This document shows positions 1-8,702 of a stretch of 28,283 nucleotides of DNA, piece by piece. Made by a program: the position numbers and the translations under genes. This DNA is from UBA6183 sp964603255 (GTDB taxonomy: Bacteria > Bacteroidota > Bacteroidia > UKL13-3): contig CAZRVA010000027.1 in the NCBI GenBank assembly GCA_964603255.1, positions 1 through 28,283 of the forward strand, in the 5' to 3' direction. The notes under the pieces were generated by a model. It was not told the DNA's origin, made no database searches, and saw nothing but the letters and a program-made list of their open reading frames with translations. Position 1 is the stretch's first letter. Every line of letters starts with the position of its first letter.

Positions 1-678
1 GCGCTCAACAGATTTGTTAATGTAATATGTACTTAACTGATTGTATAAATTTTCAATAAAATATTTCGAGAACTCCTCAGATCCACTTTTGAATTCCATG
101 ATTACAATACCAGAGCTTTGGGTTACAAGGCCTGTTTTCTTTTTGGCAGAAACAGAGAGCATTTTATAGTCGTTAAATGCCTTAATCACCAAATCCATCA
201 CTTTATTTTCTTGGTAAGTTAGTTTTTCAGGCAATTCATTCACAAACTTCTCAAATCCGTTAAGCGCTGTATCATTCGAAAAACCATCTTTCAACTGATT
301 AATTTCAATGTAATGATTAATCAAAATGTCGTGCTTGCCATTAATGGTTTCTTTTTCAAGTAAAGCCTTCGACAAAATATTTCTGCTTGTTGACATGAAC
401 ACAATTCGGTCATCGTTTGTGCTTGCACCTCCACCGGACAATCCTGCTAATCCGGCCAAAGAAGATAAAGAACTAGGTATACCACTTTCCTTGTCATTAA
501 GCATAAAGCTTAACCTAGAAATGTAAGAGGGGCTTTGAAACGATGCATACACGAAACCGAGTATACCACCAACAAAACCAACAATCATCAATAACTTCCA
601 TTTCCTGAGCACTATCTTTGTCAGTTTTTCCAACTGCAAAACAATTTCAGTCAACTTTATATCTTGTGAATTACTCAT
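1..678 (-). CDS. Wzz-like polysaccharide chain-length/co-polymerase protein (partial, C-terminus off window)
   Basis: The reading frame is open from an ATG at 678 down to base 1, so 226 N-terminal residues are visible. A short N-terminal cytoplasmic segment is followed by a hydrophobic membrane span at about residues 28-47. Next comes a Wzz-type N-terminal region (SPSYISRLSFML, residues 49-60), a Gly/Ser/Leu-rich stretch, and a mostly helical periplasmic part. Wzz/PCP proteins sit in the inner membrane with a large periplasmic coiled domain and set the length of, or help export, polysaccharide chains. The gene starts 10 nt after the stop of the SLBB export gene, so the two are almost certainly co-transcribed as the export core of an O-antigen, capsule or exopolysaccharide locus continuing left of the window. 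Whether a C-terminal second membrane span or a tyrosine-kinase domain follows cannot be seen. Confidence 0.85.
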   Translation of the reverse strand, partial: MSNSQDIKLTEIVLQLEKLTKIVLRKWKLLMIVGFVGGILGFVYASFQSPSYISRLSFMLNDKESGIPSSLSSLAGLAGLSGGGASTNDDRIVFMSTSRNILSKALLEKETINGKHDILINHYIEINQLKDGFSNDTALNGFEKFVNELPEKLTYQENKVMDLVIKAFNDYKMLSVSAKKKTGLVTQSSGIVIMEFKSGSEEFSKYFIENLYNQLSTYYINKSVER

Positions 679-688
679 TTGAAAAATT

Positions 689-3127
689 TTATTTCAATAA
701 CGATATTACAATTACGGCAAGCGTAGTTAAGCTGGCTGTCATACTCACCACCTCCACTGCGGTTAACTTCTTCCGCTCTTCTCTGGCAGGCACAATAATT
801 TCAGAGCCGGGAAGCACTTTGGGATGAATCTTGAATAATACATAGTTTTTTGTTGCCTTGGCCGAGCCATTTGCATAAACTATGTAACTTCTGTTTTTCA
901 AAGCACGTTGGGTAAATCCTCCTGAACCTCTCACATAACTCCTGTAACTTTTGATGCCTTTATATGGTATTCTTACCGGATACAACACTTCACCACTCAC
1001 CTTAACCGTTTGTTTGGTACTTGGCACGCTTACTAAATCACCATCTTCTAACAACAAATCAGCCTTACTTCCGGGCTTCTTCAAAATCTTTGTTAAATCA
1101 ATACCAACAATTGATGTCAGGTTACCTACTTCGTTGTCAATTATCTCTTGTAACCTACTGGTATCTTTGGTTTGTTTAACCAAGGCATCAATTTTTTGGG
1201 CACGAATAACTTTTTCTGCCTCCGTAAGTTTTTTGGTTCTGATTAAAACAGCTCCGTCTGTAAAGGCAAATTGAGATGTTCCACCGCTACGTTTTATCAA
1301 GTCAGAGATTCTTTCTGTTTTACTGGAAATGGTATATTGTCCAGGATAGTTCACTTCTCCCTCTATCTTCACATTCTTTTGTTCAACATAACCCGGAGTT
1401 GAATAAATAGTGATGATGTCGTAAGGCATTAAAAACAAATCTTTGTTGTTCTTTAAATCCTCATTCACCTCATAAGAAATAATAGTTGCAGCACTAGGTT
1501 CAACCGATGTTCCATTAGTTTTAAACCTTCTGGCTATTTCAATTTTTTTACGTGATGCATTTTCTTTCAAACCACCGGCTGCTATTATTAAGTCTTCAAC
1601 TCGTGCATTTTCTGCAAATGGATATTTACCCGGTCTTAGCACTTCACCTAAAATTGTAATTACATATTCTTCTTTTAAAGCTAACTTGGAGTTGATTTCA
1701 ATTAAATCTTCACGTTTAAGTAGTATATCGTTTTTCCCATTCAATACTTCGTTCACATCAAAACTTAATACTTCTGATGAATTATCCTCTTTTAAACGGT
1801 ATATAATAGCACGCGATGTAAAAGCATCTTCCTTCAATCCATCGGCCTTTTTTATCAATTTGGATAGGGTTAAACCATCCTCAATTGCATAAATACCTGG
1901 ACGGAAAACAGCACCCCTAATCTCAACGCGATTTTGGTAACGATCAATTATTTTTCCTATTTCATATACATCACCTGATTTAGGATTAAACATCCCAAAC
2001 ATTTCATTAGGCACATCTGCAACACTTTTTTCTCTTGCTGTATTGCGTGTTACTTTTATCCTATCGGTATAGGCTACATCGGTAAAACCACCTGCGTAAT
2101 TAATCAGCTCCTTCAGCGTTTCATTTTTGGTTGTTTCGTAGTAAGCAGGACGCTTAACCTCGCCAACTAACTCTACCCTATTTTCGTAGGCACCAATCTT
2201 GATAACATCTTGGTCCGTTAACCTGATATTACCTTTCGATTCACCTTTCACCAAAAACTCGTAAACGTCAACCGTGGCGATAGTTTTACCCCCTCTTATA
2301 ACCTTAATATTTCTGAAAGAGCCATTTTTATTAGGGCCACCACTTGCATATAATGCATTAAACACAGTTGCTAGTGATGGAAGAGTGTATGTTCCCGGTA
2401 AATTTACCTCACCCAAAATATTTACCTTAATGCTTCTGATTGAACCTAAGGTTATGTTTACAGAGGTATTTCCTGATGCTATGCCAGAGTAAATGGTTGT
2501 TAATTGTGAGGTTATTTTTTTGCGGGCTTGTTCAATGGTTAATCCCGAAACCTGCACCGGACCTAAAAGTGGAATACGTATGTAACCTTCTGGTGTTACT
2601 TTTAAACGGTGAGTTGCTTCGCTGTACCCATAAATATCTATGATCAATTCATCATCCGGGCCCAATTGATAGTTAACCGGAGTGGCAATTTTTAAATTAG
2701 GTTCAAAGGTTAAGCTTTTATTGTTGAACAGTTCTGCTCCAAATACTTTTTTCTCTAACGATTCAAACATGGCCGTGGTTTTATCTTTGGCCTGAAGTTG
2801 GTCATCATTGTATTTTCTATCTGATGATTGCGCCTCGCCACCTTGACCAATACCTGTTATAGATTCAAGCTTTTGAATACGCGCTTTTAATTTTTGCGCC
2901 TCTGTAGCAGGCATTTTGCGCTGTATGGCAATTTGCTCTATCTGGTTTACACTGTATCCGCTGGTTTTAAACTCGGCAACAAACTGTTTAATCTGATCGT
3001 CACTTAACTCATCAACCTTTATCTCAGAAATATTTTGCATGGATATATTTTTTTGCTGAGCCGATACCTTTATCCAAACTACTGACAAACAAAAAAATAT
3101 GATTAGTCTTACTGTTGTTTTATTCAT
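689..3127 (-). CDS. Multi-SLBB polysaccharide export protein (Wza-like)
   Basis: An 812-residue secreted protein of the outer-membrane polysaccharide-export family. A signal peptide (residues 1-24, ending SAQ) precedes a polar helical region to about 130. The Poly_export domain lies at about 150-230 (PDDELIIDIYGY, then LGPVQVSGLT). At least six SLBB-type beta-grasp repeats follow, each opening with a G-[EA]-V-x-x-P signature: about 234, 317, 400, 488, 585 and 707. The C-terminus has a hydrophobic helix (about 788-810), which in Wza-type proteins forms the outer-membrane pore. Unlike classical Wza it has no lipobox Cys after the signal peptide, and it carries more SLBB repeats than the three Wza-type D2-D4 units. 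It is followed after 10 nt by the Wzz-like gene, its expected partner. A promoter-like sequence lies just upstream (3148-3178). The family call is secure; the exported glycan is unknown. Confidence 0.93.
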   Translation of the reverse strand: MNKTTVRLIIFFCLSVVWIKVSAQQKNISMQNISEIKVDELSDDQIKQFVAEFKTSGYSVNQIEQIAIQRKMPATEAQKLKARIQKLESITGIGQGGEAQSSDRKYNDDQLQAKDKTTAMFESLEKKVFGAELFNNKSLTFEPNLKIATPVNYQLGPDDELIIDIYGYSEATHRLKVTPEGYIRIPLLGPVQVSGLTIEQARKKITSQLTTIYSGIASGNTSVNITLGSIRSIKVNILGEVNLPGTYTLPSLATVFNALYASGGPNKNGSFRNIKVIRGGKTIATVDVYEFLVKGESKGNIRLTDQDVIKIGAYENRVELVGEVKRPAYYETTKNETLKELINYAGGFTDVAYTDRIKVTRNTAREKSVADVPNEMFGMFNPKSGDVYEIGKIIDRYQNRVEIRGAVFRPGIYAIEDGLTLSKLIKKADGLKEDAFTSRAIIYRLKEDNSSEVLSFDVNEVLNGKNDILLKREDLIEINSKLALKEEYVITILGEVLRPGKYPFAENARVEDLIIAAGGLKENASRKKIEIARRFKTNGTSVEPSAATIISYEVNEDLKNNKDLFLMPYDIITIYSTPGYVEQKNVKIEGEVNYPGQYTISSKTERISDLIKRSGGTSQFAFTDGAVLIRTKKLTEAEKVIRAQKIDALVKQTKDTSRLQEIIDNEVGNLTSIVGIDLTKILKKPGSKADLLLEDGDLVSVPSTKQTVKVSGEVLYPVRIPYKGIKSYRSYVRGSGGFTQRALKNRSYIVYANGSAKATKNYVLFKIHPKVLPGSEIIVPAREERKKLTAVEVVSMTASLTTLAVIVISLLK

Positions 3128-3147
3128 ATACTGTGGTGCAATACGCG

Positions 3148-3178
3148 CAAAAATAATATTTAATAAACGCTAAACAAG
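3148..3178 (-). promoter_or_regulatory. Predicted Bacteroidota-type promoter for the SLBB export gene
   Basis: Read on the minus strand, TATTTTTG (3155 to 3148) matches the TAnnTTTG -7 consensus exactly. CTTG (3178 to 3175), 19 nt further upstream, matches the -33 TTTG at three of four bases. The SLBB start codon at 3127 would then have a leader of about 15 nt. This is a pattern match only. Confidence 0.55.
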
Positions 3179-3246
3179 TGCTTTAGCGTATTGAAACAAT
3201 ATTGCACTGAACCTTTTTTATATGATGAGAGTCTTGTTAAAATTAG

Positions 3247-3254
3247 TATTCTTG
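3247..3254 (+). promoter_or_regulatory. Possible -7 element for the TonB-dependent receptor gene
   Basis: TATTCTTG matches TAnnTTTG at seven of eight positions, 27 nt upstream of the GTG start at 3282. No convincing TTTG is seen at the expected distance upstream, so this is a weak call. Confidence 0.25.
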
Positions 3255-3281
3255 TAAAAAATTACAGTTTATACCCTAAAA

Positions 3282-5564
3282 GTGATAAAACATATATACT
3301 CCATAGCAGCTATCTGCTTGTTAACCATATCTTCTGCCATAGCGCAAACCGGTGAGGTTCGCGGATTCGTTTACGATAAAAAATCGGGTGAGCCCTTAAT
3401 ATTTACCACTGTATTTATTCAGGAATTAATGACCGGTAAACAAACCGACATCAATGGATTTTATGCATTGAGTAAAATAAAAGAAGGTACATACACCTTA
3501 AAATGTGCTGCCATTGGTTACGATACTGCCACTGCAAGAGTTACCATTACTGCCGGAAAAATTACCAGACAAAATTTGTTTGCAGTTGCCACTGCTGTGC
3601 AAATGGAAGAAGCTACCATTGTTGGCGATAGGCAAAAAGCACGCAACGATGTTAAAATATCGGTTAATACGGTAACCCAAAAAGAATTAAAACAATTGCC
3701 AGCTTTTGGTGGTGAACCTGATTTGGCGCAATATTTACAAGTATTACCGGGGGTTGTATTTAGTGGCGACCAAGGTGGACAGCTTTATATTAGAGGAGGA
3801 ACACCTGTACACAACAAAGTATTATTAGATGGTATGATTGTGTACAATCCTTTCCACTCTATTGGTTTATTTAGTGTGTTTGATGCTGATGTTATTAGAA
3901 GTGCCGATGTATATGCGGGTGGTTTTGGTGCACAATATGGCGGACGTATTGGTGCTATTATAGATGTAAACACGCGTGAAGGAAATAAAACACGTTTTGG
4001 TGGAAAGTTATCAGCAAGCCCTATTAGCTCCAAAATTTTGCTAGAAGGACCAATCAGTAAATTTACAGAAGGTGGTGCCTCTTCATCATACATTATCTCT
4101 TATAAAAACTCATACCTAAATCAAACCGCACCTACCCTTTACAATTATGCAGGTAAGGATGGATTACCATTTAGTTTCAGTGATTTGTATGCCAAAGCAA
4201 GTTTCATCAGCTCTAGTGGTTCAAAAATAAATCTGTTTGGTTTTGATTTTAACGACCGAGTAGATTACCCACAAACACAATACAACTGGAAATCGAGTGG
4301 CGGTGGAGCAAACTTCTATATTATACCGGAAGGTTCAACCGTAATTAATGGTGCAGCAAGTTACTCGCAATACAAAATGAACCAAACCGAAGCTGATGGT
4401 AAACCTCGTGAGAGTAGCATAAACGGCTTTAACATCAATGTAAACTTCAGCTATTTTATAGGCAAGGATGATATTAAGTATGGACTTGAAATGAATGGTT
4501 TTAGCACCGATTATAACTATACCAACTTATATGGCCGTCAGCTTAAACAAGAAGAATTTACTACCGAGTTAAGTGGTTATTTCCGTTATAAGAAAAATAT
4601 TGGCCGTTTGGTTTTAGAGCCGGGAATTCGTGTTCAAAACTATGCCTCATTATCAGAAATTACCTTTGAACCACGCCTTGCAGCCAAATATAACGTTACC
4701 GATAAAATTAGGGTAAAAGCTGCTGGTGGTTACTATACACAAAACCTAATAGCTGCCGTTTCTGATCTTGATGTGGTGAACTTGTTTTATGGTTTCTTAT
4801 CAGGACCTGAAAATTTACCTCGCAGATTTAATGGTAAAGAAGTAACAAGTGCCTTACAAAAAGCATGGCATTATGGTGCAGGTTTTGAGTTCGATTTGGG
4901 ACAACACCAAGAGATAAATATAGAAGGTTTTTATAAAGACTTTACGCAGCTAACCAACATTAATCGTGATAAGCTATACGATGAAAATGATTTAACCAAG
5001 CCTGAATACCAACGTAATGACTTTGCCGTAGAAAACGGAAGCTCTTATGGTTTGGATTTTAAATACAAATACGAGTTTAGAAAAGTATACTTATGGGCAG
5101 TATACAGCTTAACCTATGTTGAGCGCTTTGATGGAACAAGAACATACGCACCGCATTTTGATAGAAGACACAACACTAACATAGTGCTAACCTACACCTT
5201 TGATAAAAAACGCACTTGGAATTTAAACACCAGATGGAATTATGGTTCAGGATTTCCATTTACACAAACGCAAGGTTTTTATGAGAAGTTAACTCCGGGT
5301 ACAGGTGGTAATCCGCTTACGCAAAACGGACAAATTGGGGTTTATTATACCGATATTAATAAAGGTAGATTGCCAAGTTTCCACCGCATGGACGTGTCAC
5401 TGTCTAAAAAATTGACACTAAAGAAAAATCAAACCATGACCTTTACAGTGGCTGCTACCAACGTATACAACCGTGATAACATTTTCTATTTTGATAGAGC
5501 ACGTTTTACACGCATCAATCAGCTGCCTATTATTCCCACAGTGGGGATAAATTATTCCTTCTAA
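3282..5564 (+). CDS. TonB-dependent receptor with carboxypeptidase-regulatory-like N-terminal domain
   Basis: A 760-residue outer-membrane receptor. The signal peptide (1-21, ending AIAQ) is followed by a CarboxypepD_reg-like beta-sandwich at about 24-100 (GEVRGFVYDKKSGEPL; TDINGFYAL), typical of Bacteroidota receptors. The plug domain runs at about 125-235 (YLQVLPGVV, QLYIRGGTPVHNKVLLDGM, GGFGAQYGGRIGAIIDV). A 22-stranded-type barrel follows, ending in Phe as expected for BAM-assembled proteins. GTG at 3282 is the chosen start because the signal peptide begins there and no in-frame ATG precedes the receptor domain. These receptors take up ligands through the outer membrane using TonB energy. 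No SusD partner or substrate enzymes lie next to it, so it is not a classical polysaccharide-utilisation receptor and its ligand is unknown. It is the first of five same-strand envelope genes and may share a transcript with the TPR gene 54 nt downstream. Confidence 0.92.
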   Translation: MIKHIYSIAAICLLTISSAIAQTGEVRGFVYDKKSGEPLIFTTVFIQELMTGKQTDINGFYALSKIKEGTYTLKCAAIGYDTATARVTITAGKITRQNLFAVATAVQMEEATIVGDRQKARNDVKISVNTVTQKELKQLPAFGGEPDLAQYLQVLPGVVFSGDQGGQLYIRGGTPVHNKVLLDGMIVYNPFHSIGLFSVFDADVIRSADVYAGGFGAQYGGRIGAIIDVNTREGNKTRFGGKLSASPISSKILLEGPISKFTEGGASSSYIISYKNSYLNQTAPTLYNYAGKDGLPFSFSDLYAKASFISSSGSKINLFGFDFNDRVDYPQTQYNWKSSGGGANFYIIPEGSTVINGAASYSQYKMNQTEADGKPRESSINGFNINVNFSYFIGKDDIKYGLEMNGFSTDYNYTNLYGRQLKQEEFTTELSGYFRYKKNIGRLVLEPGIRVQNYASLSEITFEPRLAAKYNVTDKIRVKAAGGYYTQNLIAAVSDLDVVNLFYGFLSGPENLPRRFNGKEVTSALQKAWHYGAGFEFDLGQHQEINIEGFYKDFTQLTNINRDKLYDENDLTKPEYQRNDFAVENGSSYGLDFKYKYEFRKVYLWAVYSLTYVERFDGTRTYAPHFDRRHNTNIVLTYTFDKKRTWNLNTRWNYGSGFPFTQTQGFYEKLTPGTGGNPLTQNGQIGVYYTDINKGRLPSFHRMDVSLSKKLTLKKNQTMTFTVAATNVYNRDNIFYFDRARFTRINQLPIIPTVGINYSF

Positions 5565-5618
5565 AAAAGGTATAGCTTTTAGCTTCGGAAGCGTTAATTA
5601 CACTGTAGATTGAACGTT

Positions 5619-8600
5619 ATGAAGTTAAATAGCATTTTATACCTGTTGTTTTTTATTGGCTTTTTGCATGTTGCCAATGCACAACAAACGTTAAACAACG
5701 AAAACCGTTACAAAACGTACAAGGAGGCTTACGAGCTTTTTTACAAAGAAAAATATGCGGCTGCGCAGCAGTTATTTGAACAGTACATACAGCAAGGTAC
5801 CGACAGAGAAACCACTATAAATGCGCACTACTATGCTGGTGTGTGCGCCATGGAGTTGTTTAATGCTGATGCCATTGCCAAACTCACCTATGTTTATCAA
5901 AACTATCCTGAAAACCCCAAAGCCAAATTGGCTTTATTTCAGCTGGGCAGGTATTTCTATCGCTCTAAAGACAATAAAAGAGCAGTACAATACTTAGAAC
6001 AGGTTGATGCATTAAGTTTAACCAACGAAGAAGCTGATGAGTATTGGTTTATTAAAGGCTATTGCTACTTTAAAACAGACAAGTTTACAGAAAGTAAATT
6101 GTCGTTTAAAAACATTAAAGACGAAAAAAACAAGTACTACGAACCTGCCAACTACTATTACGGTTATGTGGTTTACAAAGAAGGTAACTATGATGAAGCC
6201 CTAAATCATTTTAACCGTATAAAAAGTAGTAAAACTTTCGGACCTTTATCTCAGGTTTACATTGCGCAAATTTTATTTACACGTAAACAATACAAGCAAG
6301 TAGTTGCATTTGCTGATAGCATAAACAACAAAGATGTAGCTGATGATGTAGCCGGAATTGTTGGTCAGAGTTATTATAATTTGGGTGAGTATGGCAAAGC
6401 TGTTCCATACCTGGAAACCTACAACGCCAATCCCCCAATACAGTTAACCAGTAAAGATATTTACCGCTTAGGTTATGCTTATTTCAGCACAGGTAAATAC
6501 GAAAAAGCTATCGAACAATTTACTCGCGTTACTGATAAACAAGATACCACATCGCAGTTTGCACATTTTCATTTAGCAGAGTGCTACATTAAAACCGACA
6601 AAAAACCATCGGCAAGGTTGGCATTTGATCGTGCATATAAATTAAAATTCGATCAAGAAATTACAGAATTGGCATTGTTTAATTATGCTAAAATAAGCTA
6701 CGAATTAAATCAACCTGATGCGTTAAAAGATTTCGTGAAGTTTGTTAACGATTATCCCGAAAGCCAATATATTGATGAAGCAAGGGGTGTTTTGGGTGAT
6801 TTATTGATGAGCACCAGAAATTACAAACAAGCCATTGCAATTATTGAAAGCATTAAAAAACCAACACAAGACAACAAAGAAGCCTACCAACGTGTTCTTT
6901 ACTACTATGCCGAGGAGCAATATTTAAACAACAATTACCAACTAGCTGATGAGTATTTTATTAAATCGCAAACCATGGATTATGATAAAAAATTATATGC
7001 ATTATCGTATTTCTGGCAAGCCGAAATTCATTACAAACAAGGTAAGTTTAAAGAGTCGGAATCGCATTACAAATCGTTTTTAAAATACGAAAACGAAGTG
7101 AAGTTTACCCGCTTTTATCCGCTGGCTTTCTACAATTTAGGATACTGTAACATAAAACTAGAAAACTACACTGAAGGGGTAACAAATTTTAAAAAGTTTT
7201 TAGAAACAACCCATGCACAAAACAGTCCGGAGCTATATACTGATGCTGCCATGCGTGTTGCCGATTGTTACTTTGTGGCCAAAGAATACAACCGCGCAAT
7301 TGATCATTATGAAATGATTGTATCTAAAAAACTAAACGGAAGTGATTATGCTCTTTATCAAAAAGCCATGATTTATGGTTTGTTAAATAAATCAACCGAT
7401 AAAATTAACGCATTACAAAACATCATCAACAACTATAAAAAATCGCCTTACATTGATGATGCCTTATTTGAAATTGCTAACGTAAATTTACAAACAGAAA
7501 ACTACACCGCTGCTGTTAGTGGTTTTGACAACATCATTAAAAACTATCCACGCAGTATGTACATCCGCAAAGCCATTCAGTACAAAGGTTTAGCTTATTA
7601 CAACAATGGCGATGACAATGAAGCATTGGCTACTTTTAAAGTATTAGCAACAGATTATTGCAATACAGACGAAGCTCGCGAAGCGCTTGCCGTTGTTAAA
7701 AACATTTACGTAAACAAAGGCGAAACCGATGAATATTTAGATTTTATCAAATCGGCATCTTGTGTGGTGGTATCTCCTACTTACCAGGATAGTATTAGCT
7801 ATGAAGCTGCATTTAATCAATACAAAAATGGCGATTGCGCAAAAGCAAGTAAATTGTTTAGTACATACATCAGTCGTTTTGGTGGAGGATTTTTTATTTT
7901 AAAAGCCAATTACTACAAAGCAGAGTGCGATTTTAAATTGAAAAATTTTGATGATGCACTTGTTTGTTATGAATACGTTGCCAACCAAAATAGAAATGAT
8001 TTTACAGAGCGTGCTACCCGTCAAACGGCTGTGCTTAGCTTTAACAAAAAACAATGGCGTAAAGCATTTGATTACTATAGTGCTTTAGAAAGAATTGCAA
8101 GCGGCAGAGAAAACCTGCAAGTAGCAGTTACAGGTATGATGAAAACAACCATGATTGCTTTTAATGTAGACACGGCAGCTCAATATTCATTTAAGTATGT
8201 AAACTCTGGATTAAGCACCAAGGATGGTATGTTGGATGCTAATTTAAATATTGCTCGTTTTTACATGAGCACCAACCAATACGACAGTGCTTTGGTTGGC
8301 TGGTATTATTTAATAAAAGAAACCAAAAATGCTTACGCAGCAGAGGCCAAATACAATGTAGCCTTTATTCAATTCAGTAAAAAAGATTACAACAACAGTA
8401 AAAAAACCGTATTCGAAATATCTGAAAAATTTGCCAGCTACAGCAAGTGGTATGAAAAAGCATTTTTACTTCTTGCCGAAATTTATTACGCGCAAAAAGA
8501 TAATTTCCAGGCTAAGGCTACCTTGCAAAGTTTGATTGAAAACCTTGATGAAGGCACACATAAAACGTTAGCAATAGATAGGTTAAAACAAATTATTGCT

Positions 8601-8663
8601 GAGGAAGAAGCAGGCAAACCAAAACCACCTGCAGCAACCGAAAAAGAAATTGAGAAGTTGTAG
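5619..8663 (+). CDS. Large secreted tetratricopeptide-repeat protein (about 1014 residues)
   Basis: The signal peptide MKLNSILYLLFFIGFL...ANAQ marks ATG 5619 as the start; an in-frame TTG three codons earlier is less likely. The mature protein is helical repeats almost throughout. TPR-like signatures such as YYAGVCAMELF, YWFIKGYCYFKTDKF, YYYGYVVYKEGNYDEALNHF, LGYAYFSTGKYEKAIEQF and KGLAYYNNGDDNEALATF recur along its length, giving perhaps 20 or more repeats. The C-terminal tail is charged and Pro/Lys-rich (KPKPPAATEKEIEKL). No catalytic motif is visible, so a periplasmic scaffold or assembly role is likely; local similarity to CpoB/YbgF or BamD-type TPRs would be expected in searches. It lies between the TonB-dependent receptor and a plug-less barrel protein (39 nt downstream), so it may bridge outer-membrane proteins to the periplasm. 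Exact function is unknown. Confidence 0.85.
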   Translation: MKLNSILYLLFFIGFLHVANAQQTLNNENRYKTYKEAYELFYKEKYAAAQQLFEQYIQQGTDRETTINAHYYAGVCAMELFNADAIAKLTYVYQNYPENPKAKLALFQLGRYFYRSKDNKRAVQYLEQVDALSLTNEEADEYWFIKGYCYFKTDKFTESKLSFKNIKDEKNKYYEPANYYYGYVVYKEGNYDEALNHFNRIKSSKTFGPLSQVYIAQILFTRKQYKQVVAFADSINNKDVADDVAGIVGQSYYNLGEYGKAVPYLETYNANPPIQLTSKDIYRLGYAYFSTGKYEKAIEQFTRVTDKQDTTSQFAHFHLAECYIKTDKKPSARLAFDRAYKLKFDQEITELALFNYAKISYELNQPDALKDFVKFVNDYPESQYIDEARGVLGDLLMSTRNYKQAIAIIESIKKPTQDNKEAYQRVLYYYAEEQYLNNNYQLADEYFIKSQTMDYDKKLYALSYFWQAEIHYKQGKFKESESHYKSFLKYENEVKFTRFYPLAFYNLGYCNIKLENYTEGVTNFKKFLETTHAQNSPELYTDAAMRVADCYFVAKEYNRAIDHYEMIVSKKLNGSDYALYQKAMIYGLLNKSTDKINALQNIINNYKKSPYIDDALFEIANVNLQTENYTAAVSGFDNIIKNYPRSMYIRKAIQYKGLAYYNNGDDNEALATFKVLATDYCNTDEAREALAVVKNIYVNKGETDEYLDFIKSASCVVVSPTYQDSISYEAAFNQYKNGDCAKASKLFSTYISRFGGGFFILKANYYKAECDFKLKNFDDALVCYEYVANQNRNDFTERATRQTAVLSFNKKQWRKAFDYYSALERIASGRENLQVAVTGMMKTTMIAFNVDTAAQYSFKYVNSGLSTKDGMLDANLNIARFYMSTNQYDSALVGWYYLIKETKNAYAAEAKYNVAFIQFSKKDYNNSKKTVFEISEKFASYSKWYEKAFLLLAEIYYAQKDNFQAKATLQSLIENLDEGTHKTLAIDRLKQIIAEEEAGKPKPPAATEKEIEKL

Positions 8664-8702
8664 TAATTAGCCTTAAATATTTAATACATCATCGTAAAAA
8701 AC

